The notes under the pieces are model-generated. The model was not told where the DNA came from and did no database searches. It saw only the letters and a list, made by a program, of their open reading frames with translations. DNA of 64,000 bases from Bacteroidales bacterium (GTDB taxonomy: Bacteria; Bacteroidota; Bacteroidia; Bacteroidales; GCA-2748055), in contig JAFGWU010000071.1 of assembly GCA_016936975.1 (NCBI GenBank), positions 1-64,000 of the forward strand, read 5' to 3'. Position 1 is the stretch's first letter, and every line of letters begins with the position of its first letter. The position numbers and the translations under genes are program-made. Positions 8,984 through 18,301 of this stretch are shown here, piece after piece.

Positions 8984-11314
8984 ATGAAAAATATCGTCAG
9001 ATCACTAACCATTCTCCTGGTTATAAATTCCCTGATAATGTCGTGTGCAGAAAATGAAGAACAGATCAAACAGGCGGTTCCCTCGCTGGATGAGCTTGCC
9101 GGTGTATGGATGTCAGCAGATACCGCCGACATGGAACCCTCGGTCAGGAATTTTAGGGGACAGGCGCTTCTGAACAGGGATCTTGCCAGCATCAGCTGGT
9201 TCGTCTCCGCCCCCTATTCCGGCGGGTACCACACCGGGGTGCTCAGGGTCAATGGTAAAACGCCCGGGGTATCCATGTTTCGCTGGCTGCCCCACCAGGC
9301 CATCAGGAAAGGAACCCTTGACGGATGGAAGCTCTTTTCAACCGTAAAAATGGTGCCGGATGACGATGTCATTCTGTGGCAGGTGCACATTGTGAACGAT
9401 TCAACCATGACCCGTGAGATCGACCTGTCGCTGGATATGATCGGTTTTATCAGCAAATATGGCGGCGACTGGCAGTGGTGGTATCCCTATCCAAAGCTGG
9501 AAGGAGCAACCACCATCAGGGATGATGAGGTGGAGAACGTCCGGAAGCATATCGGTTCGGAATCCAGCTCTTCCAGAGAGCGGGTGGTGGAGTTGATTGA
9601 CGGAAAGCCTACCCCGACTGATAAAACCGCAACATGGCCCTCAACCCGCGAGATCCTGAACGCAGAAAAATACCGGGCATCACTGCAGGATGGGGTACTG
9701 GTTATTTCAGACCGGGAAACAGACGCCGTAACTGCCTTCAGGCCTGTAATGAAACCCGACACGATCGTGGTGTATAATGCCGGGGGAACGGCAGACTGGA
9801 AAAGGGTCCTCAGAGCCGATGAGAGTATCACGATCGAATATGTCATGACCTTCGGGGATGATGCCCCGGCGGTTCGTGAAAAGGCGGATTCTGCGGCAAA
9901 CAACTTTGAAACCCTTTTCAATACTGTGGCAGATACCTGGAACGAACGGTGGAACGCCCTGTTCGAACCCGGGAATACTTTGATATCCGGATGCTTCCCG
10001 GTCCTGGAAACTGACGATCCGAAGGTCCGGAAAGTTTATTACACAGGTCCGCTTACCATGCTTTACCTGGTAAACAACCATCTTCCACAGCACGAAAAGG
10101 TATTCCTGACCGGGGGTCCCAGGTGGGGGGCCAGCATCACCTTTTTCTGGGACATCACCGAGTGGGCCACGCTCTGGGCGGTCGTGGATCCCGCCATGAT
10201 GAAGGAGCATCTCTCTGCGTGGATCCGAATCGATCCGGCGAAACATTACGGGAAGGATAACTTCGGCGGAAAAGGTGTCGGCAATGGTTACTCGGCCAAT
10301 TACTGGGCACTTTTCCAGCTGGTAAGGGCCTACATCACCGTTAGCAGGGATTTTGACTTCCTCTCTGAGCAGGTCGGGGATAAAACGGTTCTGGAGCACC
10401 TCGACCACTACGCCAACAACTGGAAGAACCTTTCCCCCTTCCTTCAGAAAGGTGAAGGAGACAAGGCCTATAACCTGGCCGATTTTGGCGATGACGAGTG
10501 GAATCTGCTGGAGTGCGTGCCGACCTACAAGCACATCGTGCCCTCATTCAATGCCGGTTACATCTGGATGATGCGGGAGCTGGCAGGATTTTATGAATTA
10601 ACCGGAGAATCGCAGAAGGCATCGGACCTTCGCCATGAGGCGGATGCCATGGTTGATCGCCTGCTCATGCTTTATGCCGGCGACGGCGTCTGGTACAGCC
10701 TTTACCCGGATAACCAGAAAATAGAGGTCCGCCACTCCCTCGACTTCATGTTCCTTGGGAGGTACATCCCCGGGGATATCCCGGAAAGAACCGGGAAGGA
10801 GATGATCGATTTCCTTTACAGGGAGCTGATGACCAACCACTGGATGCGGGCGCAATCGCTGCGCGATGTTGCCGCGGAGCAATCCGACCGGGCCGACCAC
10901 GGTCCCCTGGGTGCTTTTGACGGCTGGCCCGCAGGAACCATGGACGCATTGTCGCAGATGGGTTATCCCGGCAAAGCACTTGATTTTTACAGGGCCATTG
11001 AGCCCGTAACCTATGAAGGATGCTGGGCCCAGGCACACGAGCTCTGGGGAGAGCATAAGCTGGAGAAAAATGCCAGGGTCCGCATCGCCGAGAGAGGGTG
11101 GCACAACCGCGAATCCTCTTCCGGTATCGCCATGTCGCAGGTGATGCTGAAATGTTTCTTCGGTTTCTACCCGGATATCCAGGGGAATCCGCTCATGGAA
11201 ACCACCCCGCCGGATTTTGAGGGAAAGCTGTACCATGTTTATTACGGCGGGGCGTTTTACACACTCAGGGCCAAAAGCGGAAAGGTGAAGATGATAAAAG
11301 AACGACGGTATTAA
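8984..11314 (+). CDS. Lipoprotein with (alpha/alpha)6 glycoside-hydrolase-like domain (GH63/GH37-like)
   Basis: A 776-residue lipoprotein with lipobox IMSC followed by AENEEQ, an acidic run suggesting surface display. The N-terminal half looks like a beta-sandwich domain. The C-terminal half (about 370-740) has the helical-toroid pattern of trehalase/glucosidase-I/amylo-glucosidase families: GGPRWGASITFFWDITEW, NGYSANYWALFQLV, VPSFNAGYIWMMREL, GPLGAFDGWPAGTMDAL and WAQAHELWGEHK. Acidic residues in FFWDITEW and the GAFDGWP loop are plausible catalytic positions, but the exact GH family cannot be assigned by eye. Placement between the isomerase gene and GH92 suggests it removes a capping residue, perhaps glucose, from the glycan before mannose trimming. 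Confidence 0.7.
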   Translation: MKNIVRSLTILLVINSLIMSCAENEEQIKQAVPSLDELAGVWMSADTADMEPSVRNFRGQALLNRDLASISWFVSAPYSGGYHTGVLRVNGKTPGVSMFRWLPHQAIRKGTLDGWKLFSTVKMVPDDDVILWQVHIVNDSTMTREIDLSLDMIGFISKYGGDWQWWYPYPKLEGATTIRDDEVENVRKHIGSESSSSRERVVELIDGKPTPTDKTATWPSTREILNAEKYRASLQDGVLVISDRETDAVTAFRPVMKPDTIVVYNAGGTADWKRVLRADESITIEYVMTFGDDAPAVREKADSAANNFETLFNTVADTWNERWNALFEPGNTLISGCFPVLETDDPKVRKVYYTGPLTMLYLVNNHLPQHEKVFLTGGPRWGASITFFWDITEWATLWAVVDPAMMKEHLSAWIRIDPAKHYGKDNFGGKGVGNGYSANYWALFQLVRAYITVSRDFDFLSEQVGDKTVLEHLDHYANNWKNLSPFLQKGEGDKAYNLADFGDDEWNLLECVPTYKHIVPSFNAGYIWMMRELAGFYELTGESQKASDLRHEADAMVDRLLMLYAGDGVWYSLYPDNQKIEVRHSLDFMFLGRYIPGDIPERTGKEMIDFLYRELMTNHWMRAQSLRDVAAEQSDRADHGPLGAFDGWPAGTMDALSQMGYPGKALDFYRAIEPVTYEGCWAQAHELWGEHKLEKNARVRIAERGWHNRESSSGIAMSQVMLKCFFGFYPDIQGNPLMETTPPDFEGKLYHVYYGGAFYTLRAKSGKVKMIKERRY

Positions 11315-11323
11315 ACATTCATC

Positions 11324-14314
11324 ATGAAAAGGATAACCATCTCAGCCATCGCCCTGCTCCTTGCATCCGTTGTTTGCATGGGACAGGGCCGTAAGATCGA
11401 TTATGTGGATCCCCTGATTGGGAGCCATGATTCCCGCTGGATCATGTTTCCCGGTCCGAGCCTGCCCTTCGGAATGGTCAAGCTGAGTCCGGATAACCAG
11501 GAACTGGGCTGGAAGGCAGGATATGATTACAATATCCTCAACATCGCCGGTTTCAGTCACATTCACTCCTGGACCATGGCAGGCTTGCTGACCATACCCG
11601 TGACAGGACCGCTTAAAATCGACCCGGGAACGGAGCTCGATCCCGACCGCGGGTACCGCTCCCGGTTTGATCACCGGAACGAACAGGCTTCCCCGGGCTA
11701 CTACAGTGTCGTTCTTGATGACTACGGCATCCGGGCAGAGCTGACAACCACCATGCGTACAGGTTTTCAGAGATATACCTTCCCGGAAAACGACAGCGCC
11801 CGGATCATGCTCGACCTGCTCACCCCGTCGGAATATGGTTATGAAATCTTTTACACCAATGTCACCAGGGTGAGCGATCGTGAGATCGAAGGTGTTTCCT
11901 ACCAACAGAGCCTGCGCAAGGCCAATTTTAATGAATATGTGCTTCATTTTGTCATGCGTTTCGATAAGCCGATGAAATCATTCAACGGCTGGGTAAAGGA
12001 GGAGATATTCAGGGATGTGGAACAGGTTTCCTCCGGCTTCGGGCATATGGATGTGGGTGTTTTTATGGAATTTCAAACGGAGGAGGGGGAACAGATCGGT
12101 GTCCAGACCGGGATATCCCTTGTTTCCATAGAACAGGCGCGGCTTAACCTCGAAACAGAACTGGATCCCTATAACTGGGATTTTGATGCGGTGAGAAGGG
12201 ATGCGGAGAACACCTGGGAAGATCTTCTCGGAAAGATTGAAGTGGAAGGCGGCACAGAGGAAAACAAAAGGAAATTCTATACGAATCTTTACAGGTCCTA
12301 TGTGGGCAGAACCACCTGGAACGATGTGAACGGGAAATATACCGATATGTATGAAAAGGTTCAGCAGCTTCCCGAAGGCACCCCTTCGGTTTACGGAAGC
12401 GACGGATTCTGGATCACCATCTGGAACCTGAACCAGCTCTGGCCGGTCATTACGCCGAAGGTCACCTCTGACTGGATAAAATCGTTCCTGGAGATTTACG
12501 ATAAGGGCGGCTGGTTGCCCAAAGGGCCCACAGGCATTGAATATTCGGGCATTATGGTGGCATCCCACCAGATTGCATTCATTACCGGGGCGTACATGAA
12601 GGGGATACGGGACTTCGATGCGGAAAAGGCCTGGGAGGCCGTTCATAAACTGCAAACGGTGCCCGGAGTACCCCATGAAGCCGGAGGGGTGGTCGGAAAC
12701 AGGCACCTCCGGGCTTACATGGATCTGGGTTATGTCCCCGACGAGGTTGGACCGGTTTCAAACACCCTGGCCTATGCATATGACGACTGGTGTGTGGGAC
12801 AATTTGCAAAAGCCCTCGGGAAGGAGAAGGAGTACAGGATCTTCACCAAACGGGCTTTTAATTACCGGAATGTATTTGATCCGGAAACCGGTTATATGCG
12901 CCGAAAGCATTCCGACGGAACATGGGTGGAACCTTTCAGTCCCTTCGGGCAGGTTGCCTGGCTGGGACCTGGTTACGTGGAAGGGAACGCCTGGCAGTAT
13001 ACCTATTTTGTCCCTCATGATCTGCAGGGACTCATTGCCCTGCTGGGGAAGGAAGAGTTTAACGACAGACTGGAAAGGGGTTTTGAGACCTCCCTGCCCC
13101 ATCGATTCAACTCTGAAAAACTGGGATCCAACAGTCTTGAAGGAATGGGTGTCCTCCCGGTAAACCATGGGAATCAGCCCAACATGCAGGCGGCTTACCT
13201 GTTCAACCATTCAGGTAAACCCTGGCTCACACAGAAATGGGTTCGTGAAATTATGGATCTCTACTATGGAGCCGGTCCTGGGGACGGATGGCTCGGGGAC
13301 GAGGACCAGGGACAGATGGGTGCCTGGTTTGTTATGAGCGCCATGGGGCTGTTCCAGATGGACGGCGGGGCCTCCCTGGAACCTTATTATGAAATTGGCA
13401 GTCCGCTCTTTGACCGAATAGCCATCCACCTCGACACTGCTTATTATAAGGGAGTCAAATTTATCATCGAGGCACAGGGTGCCTCACCTGAGAACCGTTA
13501 TATCCAATCTGCCACCCTGAACGGCGAACCGCTCGACAGACCCTGGTTCTGTCATCAAACACTGACCGGGGGATGTAAGCTTGAACTGAAAATGGGCCCC
13601 CGGCCCAATACTGCATGGGGCAGTGACCCCGAAGATGCCCCGCCCTCCCTTTCATCCCTCGTTACAAAAGAGGAACATGAGGAACTGATGCGGTACGATC
13701 CTGATGCAGAAGCACTGGAGGAGTGGAACAGGGCCCTGAAAGCATATTACTATCATAGGGTCGGACAGTTTGAACTGCTCCCCGACACGGAAAACGAGAT
13801 CATCATGCTCGGAAACAGCATTACCGACCAGGGCCTCTGGACGGAGATCTTTGACGATCTGCGCATTAAAAACCGCGGCATAGGCGGCGACGATACCGAC
13901 GGCATCCTCGAACGACTGGATGAAGTGACCGGAAGAAAACCCGAAAAGGTTTTCATCCTGATAGGCACCAACGACCTGAATAATAACCGGAGCGTGGAGC
14001 ACATCCTGACAAATTACGAAACCATCCTGAACCGGATCGCAGCAGAGTCGCCGGAAACCAGGGTGTACATTCAAAGCATCCTGCCGACCGATGATGCCAT
14101 CCACACCATGAGGAAAAATGCGGATATCATGCTCCTCAATGAAAAACTGATGGCTATAGCTGAAAAAAGGGGCCTTACCTATATCGACCTGTTTTCCTCT
14201 TTCGCCACGGCAGGAAACAAAATGGATCCGAAATACAGCATCGACGGACTGCATCTTAACGGGGAGGGATATAAATTATGGAAAGAGCTTATCAAGCATT
14301 ATATTTACGAATAA
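11324..14314 (+). CDS. GH92 alpha-mannosidase fused to an SGNH/GDSL-type esterase
   Basis: A two-domain exported enzyme of 996 residues with an N-terminal signal peptide. Residues about 25-770 match GH92 calcium-dependent exo-alpha-mannosidases: MFPGPSLPFGMVKLSPDN, AGFSHIHSWTMAG, NHGNQPNMQAAYLFN and GWLGDEDQGQMGAWFVMSAMG, where Asp659 and Asp661 fit the D-x-D catalytic-base pair of the family. Residues about 820-996 form an SGNH hydrolase with GNSIT (Ser832), GIGGDD, GTND (881-884) and DGLHLN (Asp974, His977). The first block reads GNS rather than GDS. The esterase half may remove acetyl or other ester decorations that block the mannosidase. The fusion is continuous in one frame with no sign of a sequencing error. 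Confidence 0.9.
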   Translation: MKRITISAIALLLASVVCMGQGRKIDYVDPLIGSHDSRWIMFPGPSLPFGMVKLSPDNQELGWKAGYDYNILNIAGFSHIHSWTMAGLLTIPVTGPLKIDPGTELDPDRGYRSRFDHRNEQASPGYYSVVLDDYGIRAELTTTMRTGFQRYTFPENDSARIMLDLLTPSEYGYEIFYTNVTRVSDREIEGVSYQQSLRKANFNEYVLHFVMRFDKPMKSFNGWVKEEIFRDVEQVSSGFGHMDVGVFMEFQTEEGEQIGVQTGISLVSIEQARLNLETELDPYNWDFDAVRRDAENTWEDLLGKIEVEGGTEENKRKFYTNLYRSYVGRTTWNDVNGKYTDMYEKVQQLPEGTPSVYGSDGFWITIWNLNQLWPVITPKVTSDWIKSFLEIYDKGGWLPKGPTGIEYSGIMVASHQIAFITGAYMKGIRDFDAEKAWEAVHKLQTVPGVPHEAGGVVGNRHLRAYMDLGYVPDEVGPVSNTLAYAYDDWCVGQFAKALGKEKEYRIFTKRAFNYRNVFDPETGYMRRKHSDGTWVEPFSPFGQVAWLGPGYVEGNAWQYTYFVPHDLQGLIALLGKEEFNDRLERGFETSLPHRFNSEKLGSNSLEGMGVLPVNHGNQPNMQAAYLFNHSGKPWLTQKWVREIMDLYYGAGPGDGWLGDEDQGQMGAWFVMSAMGLFQMDGGASLEPYYEIGSPLFDRIAIHLDTAYYKGVKFIIEAQGASPENRYIQSATLNGEPLDRPWFCHQTLTGGCKLELKMGPRPNTAWGSDPEDAPPSLSSLVTKEEHEELMRYDPDAEALEEWNRALKAYYYHRVGQFELLPDTENEIIMLGNSITDQGLWTEIFDDLRIKNRGIGGDDTDGILERLDEVTGRKPEKVFILIGTNDLNNNRSVEHILTNYETILNRIAAESPETRVYIQSILPTDDAIHTMRKNADIMLLNEKLMAIAEKRGLTYIDLFSSFATAGNKMDPKYSIDGLHLNGEGYKLWKELIKHYIYE

Positions 14315-14321
14315 CACGAAC

Positions 14322-15419
14322 ATGAAAAGGGCAATCACAGGATTACTGCCGGTACTGCTTGTTCTATCCTGCACTCATCCGGAAAAGCAGGACAGGAAAC
14401 CCGGATATTTTCCCGGACCGTTGTCGGCCAACTATTTTACGGATCTTTTCATGGGTGAGTGTTATGGGTATACAGGTGGCGACGGCACCTATTCCGTGCC
14501 GCTCCCCGACGGCAGAACTATATGGTTATTCGGGGACACCTTTATCGGAGGTGTAAACGAGGACAACACCCGGCAAAAACAGGTTCCGATATACATCAGG
14601 AATAGTGTGGTGGTCCAGGACGGAGATTCGCTGAGAACCCTTTACAAAACCAAGAACGGAAGGAATGCCTCTTTTGCCATCATTCCCGGTCAGGACGTTC
14701 CGGAAACCGAGAGGTGGTTATGGCCGGGTGACGGCCTGATCGAGGAGGGAAAGCTGAAAATTTTCTTTTCGGCATTCACACAGCAGGACACCGGCATGTG
14801 GGGCTTCAGGTGGGAAGCGCTCTGGATCGGTACCTATTCGCTGCCTGAACTGAACGAAGAAACCTTATTGAAACTATACGACCGGACACTATCACAGGTC
14901 CATTTCGGTCACGCAGTCTGGGAAGACGGGGCCTATACCTATATCTACGGAGCGGGAAACGCGAGACCTCATGCCGCCCGCTATCCGGAAGGAGATGTAA
15001 CCGCACCCTGGGAGTATTATGACGGAACCGGCTGGACGACTGATATCAGTAAGGCACAGCCTATGGATGAACTCCGAGTGTCGGAGCAATTCAGTGTATT
15101 TAAACTGAAGGATACCTATATCCTGCTTACCCAAACGGGCGGGCTTGGTCCGGATATATGCTCCTATACCGCACCGGCACCCACGGGACTCTGGATGAAC
15201 CGGCAATTACTCTACACAACACCGTTGCCCGACACTGTCCACAACCTTTTTACATACAATGCCCTTGCCCATCCGCAGTTCATTAAGGATAATCAACTGC
15301 TGGTTTCTTACAATACCAACAGTACCATCCTGGAGGATCATTTCAGGGACGCTGCGATCTACCGGCCGCGGTTTTTCCTGGTTCCGCTGGAAAAGATTGA
15401 CCATTCGCTTATTCATTAA
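14322..15419 (+). CDS. DUF4185/DUF5005-like beta-propeller lipoprotein
   Basis: A 365-residue lipoprotein with lipobox VLSC. It is homologous along its length to the T9SS-sorted protein at 1214: both share DGTYSVPLPDGRTIWLFGDTF-type and YNALAHPQF-type blocks, EQ(F/Y)SV, and end the propeller with YRPRFFLVP. This copy has a lipid anchor instead of the sorting domain. Its function is unknown; related folds act as carbohydrate-binding proteins or glycosidases. It ends the block of exported proteins in the operon, 9 bp before the GntR gene. The catalytic residues, if any, are not identifiable here. Confidence 0.75.
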   Translation: MKRAITGLLPVLLVLSCTHPEKQDRKPGYFPGPLSANYFTDLFMGECYGYTGGDGTYSVPLPDGRTIWLFGDTFIGGVNEDNTRQKQVPIYIRNSVVVQDGDSLRTLYKTKNGRNASFAIIPGQDVPETERWLWPGDGLIEEGKLKIFFSAFTQQDTGMWGFRWEALWIGTYSLPELNEETLLKLYDRTLSQVHFGHAVWEDGAYTYIYGAGNARPHAARYPEGDVTAPWEYYDGTGWTTDISKAQPMDELRVSEQFSVFKLKDTYILLTQTGGLGPDICSYTAPAPTGLWMNRQLLYTTPLPDTVHNLFTYNALAHPQFIKDNQLLVSYNTNSTILEDHFRDAAIYRPRFFLVPLEKIDHSLIH

Positions 15420-15428
15420 CCAACGCCC

Positions 15429-16160
15429 ATGAAATTTTCAATTGACCATAAAAGTCCGGTTCCTTTGCACGCACAGGTTGAAGCCCTGATACGCGATATG
15501 CAGCAGTTGAAGGAGTACCGCGAAGGAAAATTGCTCCCCAATGAAATAGAGCTGGCCAAGCAACTGGGAATTTCGAGAAATACCGTCCGGCAGGCAACCA
15601 ATAAACTGGTCATTGAAGGGGTCCTTGCCAGGAAAAAGGGATTTGGAACGCGTTTTGCCGACCGGGGCGTTGATACCCGCCTGAAAAACTGGTCCTCCTT
15701 CAGTCAGGAGATGATCTCAAAAGGATTGGAGGTAAAAAATTTTGAAATCAGAACGGCTTTCGAGGTGCCCCCTGAAGAGGTTCTTCAGTTCCTTGAAATA
15801 CCAAAAAAAACAAGGGTTTTCCGGCTTGACCGCCTGCGTGGGACCCCCGACGGCCCATTCGTACTGTTCCATTCGTGGTTTCATCCAAGGGTCGGTCTGA
15901 AAGGAACCGAAGATTTCAGCCGGCCGCTGTATGAGATACTGGAGCATGAATATGCCACGGTAGTGAGGTTATCCCGTGAGGAGATCAGTGCCTGTTCGGC
16001 AGATATGCTCCTCTCCTCCAAACTGGGGGTCAGGATGGGCGCCCCCATATTAAAAAGGGTAAGAATGGTTTATGATCCCGGAAACCGTCCGGTCGAATAC
16101 AATACAGGCTATTACAAAGGTGACAGTTTTACCTACAAGATAGAGAGTGAAAGAGAATAA
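15429..16160 (+). CDS. GntR-family transcriptional regulator with UTRA ligand domain
   Basis: A 243-residue regulator. The N-terminal winged helix (about 8-75) has LLPNEIELAKQLGISRNTVRQA, typical of GntR. The remainder is a UTRA effector domain ending with RPVEYNTGYYKGDSFTY, which in the family binds sugar phosphates or related metabolites. It lies inside the mannoside operon, 9 bp after the preceding gene and 14 bp before the ROK kinase, so it very probably controls this operon in response to a phosphorylated intermediate. The palindrome at 302-314 is a candidate binding site. Repressor or activator action cannot be told from sequence. Confidence 0.9.
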   Translation: MKFSIDHKSPVPLHAQVEALIRDMQQLKEYREGKLLPNEIELAKQLGISRNTVRQATNKLVIEGVLARKKGFGTRFADRGVDTRLKNWSSFSQEMISKGLEVKNFEIRTAFEVPPEEVLQFLEIPKKTRVFRLDRLRGTPDGPFVLFHSWFHPRVGLKGTEDFSRPLYEILEHEYATVVRLSREEISACSADMLLSSKLGVRMGAPILKRVRMVYDPGNRPVEYNTGYYKGDSFTYKIESERE

Positions 16161-16174
16161 ATTGGATTTTTAGC

Positions 16175-17122
16175 ATGAATAAAACCGAACAAAAAACCAT
16201 CGTTGTCGGATCAGATATCGGGGGAAGTCATATCAGTTGTGCAGCGGTAGACGTGAGGACCCACGCCATCATTGAGGACACCTTTACCCAGGAAGATGTC
16301 AATAATAAGGAGCAGGCGGGGGTGATTATCAAACAATGGAGCAAAGCCATTCTGACAACCCTGGGAAAGGCGGGTATCGGAGAGCCTTCAGGAGTGGGAC
16401 TGGCCATGCCCGGACCCTTCGATTATGTGAATGGCATCGGCCGCTTTGAAGGGGTGGATAAGTTCGAGCATTTGAATGGTGTGGATGTGGGAGGAATGAT
16501 CAGAAAAGAACTCTCCCTGAAAAAGGAGGTGCCCATTCGTTTCATGAATGATGCCACCTCCTTTGCTGTAGGGGCCGTATGGTCCGATGACAGGCTGGAA
16601 CACGAAAATGTGCTGGCCATTACGCTGGGGACCGGTTTCGGATCTGCCTTCATAATCGATTCCCTTCCCGTGATCCGGGACCACAGGGTTCCTGAGATGG
16701 GCTGTTTGTACCACCTGCCGTTCAGGGAAGGAATTGCCGATGAAACCTTTTCAACGAGAGGAATCATCAAATCCTACCGCGGGAAGTCGGGATACATTGT
16801 GAAGGGGGTTAAGGAGATCGCCGACAGGGCCCTGACGGATGAACAGGCAGCAGCTGTCCTTCAGCAATTCGGAAGTGAACTGGGTCACTTCCTCCTGCCC
16901 TGGATCATCCGGGCAGACATCGGTCATATTATCATGGGGGGCAACATATCCAGGGCCTACGACCTGTACGGTAATGCTTTTGAATCAGCGCTGACGGATG
17001 CCGGCCGTGATGTGCAAATCAGGATCATGGATGAAACCGAGCTGATGGCAATTATGGGTTCAGCAAGGCTCTCGGACCATTCCTACTGGCAAAAAGTACT
17101 CCCGCTTCTTAAATTTATGTAA
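16175..17122 (+). CDS. ROK-family sugar kinase (candidate mannokinase) without the zinc motif
   Basis: A 315-residue cytoplasmic kinase-fold protein. The ATP phosphate loop VGSDIGGSH is at the N terminus, FMNDATSFAVGAVW carries the likely catalytic Asp, and TLGTGFGSAF is the second phosphate-binding loop. The CxCGxxGCxE zinc segment typical of ROK kinases (and present in the protein at 50354) is absent: the region after PEMG reads CLYHLP. There is no DNA-binding domain, so it is a kinase rather than a NagC-type repressor. With MFS transporter and PMI-type isomerase in the same operon, phosphorylation of imported mannose is the simplest role. Confidence 0.82.
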   Translation: MNKTEQKTIVVGSDIGGSHISCAAVDVRTHAIIEDTFTQEDVNNKEQAGVIIKQWSKAILTTLGKAGIGEPSGVGLAMPGPFDYVNGIGRFEGVDKFEHLNGVDVGGMIRKELSLKKEVPIRFMNDATSFAVGAVWSDDRLEHENVLAITLGTGFGSAFIIDSLPVIRDHRVPEMGCLYHLPFREGIADETFSTRGIIKSYRGKSGYIVKGVKEIADRALTDEQAAAVLQQFGSELGHFLLPWIIRADIGHIIMGGNISRAYDLYGNAFESALTDAGRDVQIRIMDETELMAIMGSARLSDHSYWQKVLPLLKFM

Positions 17123-17124
17123 CC

Positions 17125-18282
17125 ATGACAAAAGAAAAATTAAACCTCCGGATCATTGCCCCCGTTCTGCTCTCATTTTTTGTTATGAGTTTCGTGGACC
17201 TTGTCGGTATCGGTGTGGACCGGGCCAAAGCAGATTTCCAGCTCAGTGATACCATGGCACAGCTGATTCCATCCGCTGCATTTTTATGGTTCTTTCTTCT
17301 TTCGGTTCCTGTAGGCATATTTCAGGACCGGTACGGAATGAAGAGAACGCTCAACCTGGGCATGATCCTCTCTGCCCTGGGGCTGGTTATTCCCTTCCTG
17401 TTTTATTCCTTCCCGGTGCTTCTGATTGGTTTTGCACTGCTGGGCATCGGGAACACCATCATCCAGGTATCGGCCAATCCCCTGCTCGTAAATGTGGTTC
17501 CTTCTGCCAGGGCCTCCAGCGCCCTAAGCTTCTCACAATTCATCAAATCCGTGGGCTCCATGCTCGGCGCACCGCTGGCCGGGCTGTTTGCAGCGCAGTT
17601 CGGGGACTGGAAAATTCTTCTGCTTGTTTTTGGTGCGGTTTCATTCCTGTCTGTTCTCTGGCTGGGCGTCACAAAAATCGAAGAGAAAAATGTGAGAGAA
17701 GAGCCTGCTACGATGGGTTCGGCCTTTAAATTACTGGGTAATGGCACCATCCTTTCCATGGTACTGGTGATCTTCCTGGTTGTGGGCATTGATGTCGGCG
17801 TGAATTCAACCTCCGGACAGTTCCTGATGAACAAACTGGAGATGGAACAGACGATCGCCGAATCGGGACGCAGTTTCTATTTCTTCGGCAAGATGCTCGG
17901 TACCTTTGCCGGTGCACTGCTGCTTACCTGGCTCCCATCCAGAAAATTCCTGATCTGGTCCTCCATATTGACGCTTTTTAGCATCATTACACTCATATTT
18001 AATCCTGTATCTTTTGGTGCCCTGGTCATTATCTTCCTGATCGGATTGTTTGCGGCAAATATTTTCCCCCTCACCTTTTCCCTTACCATTTCCAAATTCC
18101 CTGCCCGGGCGAATGAAATTTCCGGACTGATGATGATGGCCGTTTCCGGGGGTGCCGTGATCCCTTTGCTGATTGGCTGGCTCACCGACAGGATATCCCT
18201 CACTGCAGGCATGTTCGTCCTGGTAGCCTGCGCACTTTATATTGTAATTGCCAGCCTGACGGCAGGAAGAAAAACATATTAA
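17125..18282 (+). CDS. MFS sugar transporter (FHS/FucP-GluP-like)
   Basis: A 385-residue inner-membrane protein with about 12 hydrophobic segments. The loop FQDRYGMKRTLNLG after the second segment is the MFS motif, and ISANPLLVNVVPSARASSALSFSQF resembles the fucose/glucose/galactose:H+ symporter family. It starts 2 bp after the ROK gene, so the two are co-translated. It would bring monosaccharide released in the periplasm, presumably mannose, to the ROK kinase. The family is not specific enough to fix the substrate from sequence alone. Confidence 0.87.
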   Translation: MTKEKLNLRIIAPVLLSFFVMSFVDLVGIGVDRAKADFQLSDTMAQLIPSAAFLWFFLLSVPVGIFQDRYGMKRTLNLGMILSALGLVIPFLFYSFPVLLIGFALLGIGNTIIQVSANPLLVNVVPSARASSALSFSQFIKSVGSMLGAPLAGLFAAQFGDWKILLLVFGAVSFLSVLWLGVTKIEEKNVREEPATMGSAFKLLGNGTILSMVLVIFLVVGIDVGVNSTSGQFLMNKLEMEQTIAESGRSFYFFGKMLGTFAGALLLTWLPSRKFLIWSSILTLFSIITLIFNPVSFGALVIIFLIGLFAANIFPLTFSLTISKFPARANEISGLMMMAVSGGAVIPLLIGWLTDRISLTAGMFVLVACALYIVIASLTAGRKTY

Positions 18283-18301
18283 TCCAACAATCTTATAAAT
18301 C

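Noticed and set aside
14322-15419. A truncated duplicate of the T9SS propeller gene at 1214
   Set aside because: It has its own lipoprotein signal and complete propeller blocks, and the sequences have diverged well beyond a recent duplication.
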